IMG/VR virus record: IMGVR_UViG_3300047552_000142
Location: 1-20,067 of that record
From: a virus
Strand: one strand, 5' to 3'
DNA length: 20,067 nucleotides
A program made the translations under genes and the position numbers. This document shows positions 13,955 through 20,067 of this stretch, piece after piece. Within the stretch, counting starts at the first letter, position 1; each line of letters opens with the position of its first letter. Below the pieces are notes generated by a model. That model saw only the letters and a program-made list of their open reading frames with translations, did not search any database and was not told the origin of the DNA.

Positions 13955-15214
13955 TTATCCCCCTCCACTTATTAGGTCGCGCAACATTTTTACTATTGGT
14001 TTTGTGATCTTGAGTTTATCGATGACCCACCTATCTATTAACTTATGTTGCTTGCCCTTAGTACCTGTGAACGACTTGCCAACATCATCCTTCGGCTTCA
14101 TACCAGGAGGATAGTAGTAATAGCCCCCTTTTCCTCCTCGGTACTCCCACTCGTATCCCATATTCAAGAGTTCGTCATTCATCTTAGTCGCTAGATCCGT
14201 TTTTGCAGGGTCCTTGGACCACATCTTGTGCTTGTCAATGAACTTGGCTCTTTTTGCCAGCTCAGCTTGAGGTATTGGACCCTCATGTACCGTGTACTTA
14301 GGTCTAGTGGGAGGCTTTAGACTGGACAGCTTACCAGGTTGCTCCTGCACTTTGATAATAACGAGTCCCTCCTCGTTCGTCTTCATACTGGTGATCTTTA
14401 ATTTAGAGGTTCCACTAAGTATTACCTCATTCTCCTCGGGAAACTCCGAGAGTGCCTTTAAAGAAGCAGCATTTACTGGTTTATCGAGTTGTATTACACA
14501 ACCCTTACTGTTGATTCCCTCATCCTCATCTAGCCCCTTAGTATCACGAGCGTATTGCTCCGCTACAGATTTGTCGCTGGTCCAGCTTGATACTCCTTGC
14601 ATATCAAGTACTGATCCTTCCTTCATATTGGCTAACTGCTCCTCACTAATTGACATACCTCTAGCGATGGGCTTTGGAAAGCCGTCCTCCTGACTGTGTA
14701 TAAATTTCTCCATGTCGTGATTAACTTTATAAGCCACACTACCAACGTCAGGATTCGTCTTACGCATCTCGTCACGCACGTCTCTATATTGACCTGTCAC
14801 ATACTCTTCCACAGAGTCCTTGATCTCCCAGCATTCCTCAGTAGAGAGTGCTCCACCGGTTCTCTTATCGATGTACCTAACACGTTGGCCTTCCTCCTCT
14901 AGCCATCTACCGTGTCCTCCTGCGCCTTTCTTTTTTGCCTTTGGCGGTGCTCCCCCACCATCAGGTGCTGACCCTCCACGTTGACCTTTAACTCCTTTGT
15001 GGTCGAAATTCCCACTGCCAGCTCCACCCTTCAATACTTCTTGAAAAAGTTTCACTACAGGGGCGGTCGTGTGGTCGAATGTGGGGTTTTTTAGGCCCAT
15101 AAACTCTCTGAATTCGTCAACTATGTGCCTTGGTGCACCGTCTTTTAAATGCCAATTGCCCTTCTCCATGACGAAATAAGGGCTATCAATAAAATCTGGT
15201 CTATTAGGTGTCAT
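13955..15214 (-). CDS. ADP-ribosyltransferase-like protein 3, leader-bearing, ExE type
   Basis: A 419-residue protein. Residues 1-60 are unique; residues 61-83 carry the glycine-rich leader (LKGGAGSGNFDHKGVKGQ then RGGS) shared with the two upstream ART genes. Residues about 120-290 are an ART domain of the R-S-E class: Arg185 in PIARGMS, SSWTS at 209-213 before a helix (DKSVAEQYA), and Glu261-x-Glu263 in EENEVIL. The ExE form usually marks arginine-directed enzymes; it would transfer ADP-ribose from NAD+ to a protein. Residues 300-419 are an unrecognised extension with GGYYYYPP and a basic helix. It overlaps the MuF gene by 11 bases. Activity and target are inferred. Confidence 0.8.
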   Translation of the reverse strand: MTPNRPDFIDSPYFVMEKGNWHLKDGAPRHIVDEFREFMGLKNPTFDHTTAPVVKLFQEVLKGGAGSGNFDHKGVKGQRGGSAPDGGGAPPKAKKKGAGGHGRWLEEEGQRVRYIDKRTGGALSTEECWEIKDSVEEYVTGQYRDVRDEMRKTNPDVGSVAYKVNHDMEKFIHSQEDGFPKPIARGMSISEEQLANMKEGSVLDMQGVSSWTSDKSVAEQYARDTKGLDEDEGINSKGCVIQLDKPVNAASLKALSEFPEENEVILSGTSKLKITSMKTNEEGLVIIKVQEQPGKLSSLKPPTRPKYTVHEGPIPQAELAKRAKFIDKHKMWSKDPAKTDLATKMNDELLNMGYEWEYRGGKGGYYYYPPGMKPKDDVGKSFTGTKGKQHKLIDRWVIDKLKITKPIVKMLRDLISGGG

Positions 15215-16817
15215 AAGGGTTCTCTCCTCTCTTATCTTTGAAAAAGTCTTCTAGCATCTTATGCATATCCTTTGTGTAGTTATTTGTATCAGGTCCTGTT
15301 GCTCTCATTTGTGCAAATACCTCTGCCAGGAACTCTGAGCCGTCTAAACTCTCAGTAGCGTACACACTCACGAGGTCTGCAATTTTCTCGCCATTACCAT
15401 CTACCCAATGCTTAGTGAGGTATTTCTTTATACTAAATTGTAGATCCTTCATCTCAAAAGCTTCGGAGCCTTCAGCGGCCGCTTGTAGCAGATGCCAATA
15501 CTCGTGATCTAGTGTGCCTTTTAGCACGGTTGTTCCTTCTGGATGGAACCCTTCCTCTACCGTGTCGTTATAATTTTTTGTAAATGTGTCCATGCTTAAG
15601 GTGTTATCTACATATTTTTTGTTAAGTTCGATGTATCCTATACCAATTCTCTCATTGTACTTGGTGTGACCAAAAGCGTTTGGAGCTGGATTACCGTTTA
15701 CAGTGATATATCTGGTCAGCAGTAAGCTACGCTGTATTGGGTACTCACTGTCTAGCTCTATTAGTTGTTTGGATATCTCTTTGCTGTGTTTAAAGTGGAC
15801 CTCTTTCGGATTTGGAGCTTGATACATAAGCCTTCCATCGGTTGCCATCATTGTAATATCTTCCAAGGCTTTAGCATTCCTAGCCGTATCTACTTGCGAC
15901 TTGTACTCTTCTAACTGTTCCTCGTATGTCATTTGTTGTTCTTCTTCGTCTTCAGGGAAAACCTCTACAAGACCCATTGCACATCGACACCTTGGATGTC
16001 GTGCCGGTCTCTTACCTCCCCATGAAAACGCATCATCGATAGGAACCTGCTCACCATCTAGTGGAGCACATATATCACATAGTCTATCATCTGGAGTGAC
16101 AATCCACTCTTTCATAGTATCTTCATCGCTGATTACACCTGTGTTTCGCATATCTCTCCAGTGTGCTAACTGTCCTGCATTTGCGGAGTTCACTGTCTCC
16201 GTTCGAGCAATATTCTCAGCTCTTGCTTTTAGGAGCTTTTTAGAGTACGTATTAGTCATGGAATCAATCTTATCGGCAGATCGACCTTCATCAGTGAGCA
16301 TCTTTCTATACTTTACAACACTTCTTGCCTGTCTTTCAGTGAGTCCTACACCATCCCTTATTTGACGTGCTACTTCGTACGGATGTCCTCCGTATTCGAA
16401 TGCATATCCAATAGCTTCTCGAATGCCCTTCTTAGTTTCTTTAGATACTCCAGACACTAGCTCCGCACTACTTTCCTGTGCGTACTTGATTGCTTCTGGA
16501 TTTCGCATGTTAAAGTTTTGGCCTATGTCAGCTTTTCGAACCTTTCTTGGATTGAAGTTCTCAGCCGCTACCTTACCACCCTCTATAACGGTGTCTAGCA
16601 TAAGTGCCATGTACTTTGATAATTCCTGTTCGAATACGTGCCATGGAAACGCTCTTTCTACTTCATCATAGCTTTTAGTTTGTATTGCCTCAGCTAGCTT
16701 GTCGAGGTCAATTGACTTCTTCGTTAACTCTACAGCACGAAGAAAGAGGTTTTGGTATTTATTAACGTGGTTATCAGCAACATCGTGTAGTTGCTTCCAC
16801 TCTGGAGAAGAACCCAT
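15204..16817 (-). CDS. MuF/SPP1 gp7-like minor head protein fused to zincin domain
   Basis: A 537-residue fusion. Residues about 105-290 are the head-morphogenesis (MuF/SPP1 gp7) domain: ARTETVNSANAGQLAHWRDM, then DDRLCDICAPLDGEQVP with Cys247 and Cys250, and RHPRCRCAMG with His274, Cys277 and Cys279, a probable zinc site. A Glu-rich linker (288-305) leads to a C-terminal domain with HEYWH at 438-442 (15506-15492), Tyr486 and EFLAE at 495-499, the order found in anthrax lethal factor-type zincins. It would sit at the portal and could enter the cell with DNA. ATG 16817 is one base after the portal stop (TAGTATG) and follows GGAGGAG; the upstream TTG at 16841 is rejected. Confidence 0.88.
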   Translation of the reverse strand: MGSSPEWKQLHDVADNHVNKYQNLFLRAVELTKKSIDLDKLAEAIQTKSYDEVERAFPWHVFEQELSKYMALMLDTVIEGGKVAAENFNPRKVRKADIGQNFNMRNPEAIKYAQESSAELVSGVSKETKKGIREAIGYAFEYGGHPYEVARQIRDGVGLTERQARSVVKYRKMLTDEGRSADKIDSMTNTYSKKLLKARAENIARTETVNSANAGQLAHWRDMRNTGVISDEDTMKEWIVTPDDRLCDICAPLDGEQVPIDDAFSWGGKRPARHPRCRCAMGLVEVFPEDEEEQQMTYEEQLEEYKSQVDTARNAKALEDITMMATDGRLMYQAPNPKEVHFKHSKEISKQLIELDSEYPIQRSLLLTRYITVNGNPAPNAFGHTKYNERIGIGYIELNKKYVDNTLSMDTFTKNYNDTVEEGFHPEGTTVLKGTLDHEYWHLLQAAAEGSEAFEMKDLQFSIKKYLTKHWVDGNGEKIADLVSVYATESLDGSEFLAEVFAQMRATGPDTNNYTKDMHKMLEDFFKDKRGENPYDT

Positions 16818-16818
16818 A

Positions 16819-18159
16819 CTAATCTCCTCCCTCCTCCTCAAACATCTTAAGCAATTTCGTCATCGTTTCCTTAAATTCCTCATCTTCAGCTTCTGGCTTA
16901 GTTGGAGCTTCTTTTGGAGCTTCTACTGGTGTAGCCGATTCTGTCCTAGTTGGAAGATTTGCGGCTTTTAGCAGGTGATTCTCCAACTCAATATCAGGAA
17001 ATAGTGTAAATCCAGCACCTGATAGCTTTTGTATATAGTCACCAAGCTCTCCAAGATCTGGAGTCTCGATGTCCTCATTTGTTATTAGTGGATATTTCTC
17101 TATCTGGAAATCATTTAGGGCCATTAGCTTTGGTATTGCATTATTATTGAGTTCTTCTTTTACAACCCTCAATATTGCACCTAATGCTGTCGCGAATAAC
17201 GATGTTTTACTACTCGCTAAGGCAAATGATCCAACATTACTTTGTCCTAATAGCAAAAAGTCTGCAAGTACTGTCATAGCAATACGTTGTTCGTATCGAG
17301 TGATAATCTGAGATGTATCAAACTGTCTTTTGGAACCAGTTGAAAGTAGCTGAAGATCATACATCTTGTTACCATTCTCATCAAATGCTAACGGCATAAT
17401 GATTCCTTCTTGCTCATCTCTTCGTATGTTCGATACCATCTTTTTGTACTGCATGAATGCCTGTTGTGCTTCTTCAGTTTCTCCTGCAATGATCTCCGGT
17501 GGAATCCACATTATTGGAAGACCAGCTAAGTCGCGTTCTACACCAATACCTTCAATCTCTTCGATGTGCTTCTTAAAGTACCACGATCTGTAAGAGTTTC
17601 TAAGTATTGATCTACCTTCTGGATTATCCTTCGTAGTCCACAGTCTAAAGTGTAAGCATTTACTCATTGGTATCTCAGTAATCTTATATTTAGGTGGTGC
17701 TAGCTGTTGCATAGCTACTAGACTTTCGGTACTTTCATCATAAATCCACTCGTATAGTGTTTCTTGAGCTCTGTGAGCCCACTTTTGCCAGCCTATTCTA
17801 CCATCTGCTCGCTTCTTGTACACAACTTCCATAACCGACCAGCCAAAAGGAAGCATTGATAATATTGAACTTAGGGTTTCACTCCAAGTACCACTCATAT
17901 CCTGCAAACAATCCTCAATGAATTTAGCCGCTTCTTTATCTTGTGCCGTGTCACCTTGTGGATCTACACGCCACTCAACCTGTCTAAGTAGCATCTCTAC
18001 AGCGAATAGGAATGCACCTATGATTGACTCGTTGTCTCTCATCTCGCGATAGATCTTTACCCCACGTATTCCGCGTAATTCATGCAACCACTCTTCTGAG
18101 ATCATACCACCAAACCTAGTCAACCCAGTTGATCCTAACTCTTTGTAATTATTAGCCAC
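16819..18159 (-). CDS. Portal protein (DUF935, Mu gp29-like)
   Basis: A 446-residue portal, the dodecameric ring at the head vertex through which DNA passes. Typical DUF935 features are RDNESIIGAFLFAVEMLLRQ followed by VEWRVDP near residue 40-65, LPFGWSVMEVVYKKR at about 103-117, LHFRLWTTKDNPEGRSILR at about 168-188, and the FDTSQIITRYEQRIAMTVLA helix with SNVGSFALASSKTS near 285-325. The C-terminal 60 residues are acidic and Pro/Glu-rich, as in many portals. The start is GTG 18159, 7 bases after AGGAGG. No terminase gene is seen upstream within the window, where ART genes lie instead. Confidence 0.93.
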   Translation of the reverse strand: MANNYKELGSTGLTRFGGMISEEWLHELRGIRGVKIYREMRDNESIIGAFLFAVEMLLRQVEWRVDPQGDTAQDKEAAKFIEDCLQDMSGTWSETLSSILSMLPFGWSVMEVVYKKRADGRIGWQKWAHRAQETLYEWIYDESTESLVAMQQLAPPKYKITEIPMSKCLHFRLWTTKDNPEGRSILRNSYRSWYFKKHIEEIEGIGVERDLAGLPIMWIPPEIIAGETEEAQQAFMQYKKMVSNIRRDEQEGIIMPLAFDENGNKMYDLQLLSTGSKRQFDTSQIITRYEQRIAMTVLADFLLLGQSNVGSFALASSKTSLFATALGAILRVVKEELNNNAIPKLMALNDFQIEKYPLITNEDIETPDLGELGDYIQKLSGAGFTLFPDIELENHLLKAANLPTRTESATPVEAPKEAPTKPEAEDEEFKETMTKLLKMFEEEGGD

Positions 18160-18175
18160 TTACTCACCTCCTCAA

Positions 18176-18874
18176 TCAATTCTCTGTTAAATACACATGT
18201 AGCGTACTACCCTTGTTTTGCGTTTGTTGTATACCATACTTCGCTGTGGAAGGAGCTACAACCTCTTTTTGGTACGGCATAGCGGCTAAATGTGCTATAC
18301 TTGCACCTGATTTGTTGTTCACGTGAAATATAACTGCTTGGTTATTGTTACCCGCACCACTTGCGAAGCTCTCTGCTATGCCTTGATCGCTTGACCAGGA
18401 GCTCATTCCCTTCATGTTTATAGTGGCACCTGCTTTTAATGCGTTTGCCTCTTCAGGGGACACTATTACACCTCTGTGTACTTCACCTTCAAACTTAGGA
18501 CTCTTATTTATAAACTTGTCCATGTTCTGTGCTTTGCGTTTTATGTCCTCATTTGCATCCTGTCCTACAGATGCTGACCTTATTTCCCGATACTCACTGC
18601 CAGCAAAGCCTCTAATAGCCTCCTGATACGAATCTGCTTCTTGTCGACTTACTCCTAAGTCGTTGGCAATAAAGTTTGACATCTTATCGGAATAAGTAGC
18701 TCCAGGTGCATTGATCACTTGTTGTTGGTCAACGTGTTGAGATCTGCTCTTAGTTCCAACACGGTGCTTACCACCTCCAGGAGAACTACCACCACGTTTT
18801 CCCTTCACTCCAGCATGTCCAAAGTTTCCGCTACCAGGTCCACCTTTAATAATGTCACTAAACATCCTTAACAT
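18176..18874 (-). CDS. ADP-ribosyltransferase-like protein 2, leader-bearing, QxE type
   Basis: A 232-residue protein. Residues 1-34 are the leader (MLRMFSDIIKGGPGSGNFGH, then AGVKGKRGGS). A basic linker follows, then from about 60 a helical part and an ART fold: Arg134 in EVHRGVIVS, SSWSS at 158-162 before DQGIAESFA, and Gln202-x-Glu204 in PYQKEVV. Gln in place of the first Glu recalls C3-type enzymes, which do not modify arginine. ATG 18874 is chosen because GAGG lies 8 bases before it and the result aligns with the upstream paralogue; GTG 18883 and ATG 18880 are too close to that site. It lies directly before the portal gene. NAD-dependent activity is inferred. Confidence 0.8.
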   Translation of the reverse strand: MLRMFSDIIKGGPGSGNFGHAGVKGKRGGSSPGGGKHRVGTKSRSQHVDQQQVINAPGATYSDKMSNFIANDLGVSRQEADSYQEAIRGFAGSEYREIRSASVGQDANEDIKRKAQNMDKFINKSPKFEGEVHRGVIVSPEEANALKAGATINMKGMSSWSSDQGIAESFASGAGNNNQAVIFHVNNKSGASIAHLAAMPYQKEVVAPSTAKYGIQQTQNKGSTLHVYLTEN

Positions 18875-18884
18875 CGGCATCACC

Positions 18885-19112
18885 TCAATCCTCTACTTTG
18901 AACCCTGCATCATCAAGCTTCCATCTATCAACGATACTTGATTGCTTACTACTAGCGGCCTTCTGCACAGCTACATACTTACTGTAAAAGTCCTCAACCG
19001 TCAGATCCAGAGAATCCTCGAATATTCTGTTCCTAGTGTCGCTATCTGCTTTGTAGTAGTACTCTGAATTCTTAAATTGTGCACATGCTCTACTCATCTG
19101 TTCTTTTGTCAT
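18885..19112 (-). CDS. Small charged protein paired with ART 2
   Basis: A 75-residue protein starting MTKEQMSRACAQFKNSEYYY, mainly helical and charged. The C-terminal half (FYSKYVAVQKAASSKQSSIV, DRWKLDD, ending VED) matches the protein that ends at 19921. ATG 19112 is one base after the stop of ART 1 (TAGTATG). The stop TGA at 18887-18885 is in the run GATTGAGGTG that serves ART 2. Being small, paired and upstream of an ART it could be a chaperone, immunity partner or virion adaptor. I do not recognise a named family. Confidence 0.8.
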   Translation of the reverse strand: MTKEQMSRACAQFKNSEYYYKADSDTRNRIFEDSLDLTVEDFYSKYVAVQKAASSKQSSIVDRWKLDDAGFKVED

Positions 19113-19113
19113 A

Positions 19114-19911
19114 CTAATAATCCTCCTTCGAAACTATTACAGCTCCTCTGTTTAGTATGATGTAATACTTCTCAGAGCTCTCAGAGGATGGCTTACTTGA
19201 TACAGCATCAATACCCTTGCCAGTTAAATATGTTCCCAAGCCCATCGTGCTTGTTCCAATATTCTGTGCATAGTCCTTCTTAAGCTGATAAAACTCCTCC
19301 GAGTCCGTATCCACGATTTTGGAGTCTTTATGTAATGTCATCTTACCAACACTTCCCTTACCTTTGTCCTCACTGGTATACCTTCTAGCATAGTGTTGAG
19401 CCGTCACTTCCGCAGTTGTTGTATACGTACCATTCATAGATATTCCTAGACCTCCATAGTACTCACCGCTACGAAAGCTCTCAGCTCCCTCTCGAGTAGA
19501 ATATCCTCTGTAGAGGACTGGCTGACCGTTAGCCTGTGCATACTCAACAACTTGCTCGTCACTAGCTATATGTGGTTTTTTAGCTGCACCAGTCATAGAA
19601 GCAACTCTCTCTAGCTGACGGTCTCGCAATCGCTGTGCAGAACCAAAGGGTGAGGTTCCAGCTGTAGCTTCGAATAGCTCCTGGTTACTCATGACCTTAG
19701 GTTTATTATATTTGACGTCGGGAACTTTGTTAGTTATCTTAGATTTGTCAGTTGTTTTTGATGCTCTATGTTCGCTTACCTTATCTCTACCACCTATTTT
19801 ACTATGTCCACCACCTGGTGCAGAGCCACCCTTCTTACCTTTAACTCCGGCGTGACCAAAATTGCCACTAGTTGGGCCTCCTTTGATAATATTGTCAAAC
19901 ATATATACCAT
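19114..19911 (-). CDS. ADP-ribosyltransferase-like protein 1, leader-bearing, atypical
   Basis: A 265-residue protein with the leader MVYMFDNIIKGGPTSGNFGH followed by AGVKGKKGGS. A basic, disordered linker (40-75) leads to a domain with YRGYSTREGAESF (Arg135), GTYTTTAEVTAQHYARRY (161-178) and a late EKYYIILNRGAVIV near 247-260. These fit the Arg, the STS-type strand and a terminal strand of ART folds, but no clear ExE or QxE pair is visible, so it may use another arrangement or be inactive. GAGG lies 7 bases before ATG 19911. It follows the partial small gene and forms the first half of a duplicated pair. Confidence 0.72.
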   Translation of the reverse strand: MVYMFDNIIKGGPTSGNFGHAGVKGKKGGSAPGGGHSKIGGRDKVSEHRASKTTDKSKITNKVPDVKYNKPKVMSNQELFEATAGTSPFGSAQRLRDRQLERVASMTGAAKKPHIASDEQVVEYAQANGQPVLYRGYSTREGAESFRSGEYYGGLGISMNGTYTTTAEVTAQHYARRYTSEDKGKGSVGKMTLHKDSKIVDTDSEEFYQLKKDYAQNIGTSTMGLGTYLTGKGIDAVSSKPSSESSEKYYIILNRGAVIVSKEDY

Positions 19912-19920
19912 AGTGTCACC

Positions 19921-20067
19921 TCAATCTTCCACTTGGAACACGTCGTTGCTATCAAGTTTCCATCGTTCCATAATACTTGATTGCTTTTTACTGTCACCCT
20001 TCTTAACAGCTACATACTTGTCATAGGCATCCATCACTGGTTTTGCATCTCCTTTAAAATCTTTGAA
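19921..20067 (-). CDS. Small charged protein paired with ART 1 (5' end outside window)
   Basis: The last 48 codons of a gene that starts beyond 20067. The end reads DAYDKYVAVKKGDSKKQSSI, MERWKLDS, then VED and TGA at 19923-19921. It matches the C-terminal half of the 75-residue protein at 19112-18885 closely. The stop sits in GATTGAGGTGAC, the ribosome site of ART 1, exactly as in the second copy. Full length is probably near 75-80 residues. Function unknown. Confidence 0.82.
   Translation of the reverse strand, partial: FKDFKGDAKPVMDAYDKYVAVKKGDSKKQSSIMERWKLDSNDVFQVED

Noticed and set aside
15204-16841. Longer MuF protein from TTG 16841
   Set aside because: That frame start would read through the purine-rich ribosome site; ATG 16817 has proper spacing and one-base coupling to the portal stop.
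18176-18883. ART 2 start at GTG 18883 or ATG 18880
   Set aside because: Both are only a few bases from the GAGG site; ATG 18874 has 8-base spacing and aligns with the paralogue's start.
19794-19997. Minus-strand open frame of 67 codons bridging the small gene and ART 1
   Set aside because: It is out of frame with both, which show clear similarity to the second gene pair, and it has no ribosome site.

Overview
The window is a contiguous block of the virion-structure genes of a tailed phage or prophage. Every supported gene lies on the minus strand, packed with gaps of a few bases or short overlaps, so the operon is read from about 20067 down to 1. No integrase, repressor, lysis, replication or host gene is visible, so temperate versus lytic cannot be decided. 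The DNA is moderately AT-rich and nearly every gene has a strong AGGAGG-type ribosome binding site. That fits a Bacillota-like host, but it is only a hint. A DUF935-type portal, a MuF/SPP1-gp7 minor head protein, a tail tube, a frameshifted tail chaperone and a tape measure, with no sheath gene between tail terminator and tube, point to a siphovirus-like particle with a Mu/SPP1-like head.

Layout in order of transcription: (1) 20067-18176, a tandemly repeated two-gene unit, each made of a small charged protein followed by an ADP-ribosyltransferase-like (ART) protein with a glycine-rich leader; (2) 18159-13320, portal, MuF minor head protein fused to an apparent zinc metalloprotease domain, a third leader-bearing ART, and a ChaB-XkdF prohead protease; (3) 13323-10822, scaffold-like protein, decoration protein, major capsid protein and a 57-residue protein; (4) 10817-5233, a cassette of surface-appendage candidates (two proteins sharing an N-terminal anchor, a 655-residue BspA-like repeat protein, small proteins) and one Rossmann-fold, glycosyltransferase-like protein; (5) 5221-3658, the four-gene neck (adaptor, head closure, gp10-like protein, tail terminator); (6) 3652-1, two paralogous tail tube proteins, tail assembly chaperones joined by a -1 ribosomal frameshift, and a tape measure protein that runs off the window.

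The most notable signal is the effector-like load in the early head region. Three ART-like proteins carry the same roughly 30-residue leader, and the MuF protein ends in a domain whose residues match the zinc site of anthrax lethal factor-type proteases (HExxH, then Tyr and ExxAE). I infer that these could be packaged in the capsid and enter the cell with the DNA. MuF-linked toxin or polyvalent proteins are a known phage theme, but the arrangement here (duplicated ART unit, shared leader, differing catalytic motifs, zincin on MuF) deserves a second look. Function, packaging and cleavage are inferred, not seen.

No stretch longer than about 300 bases lacks a gene; the longest gap is 10273-10355, which holds a perfect 10-bp inverted repeat. 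No tRNA, rRNA, CRISPR array or insertion sequence was found.
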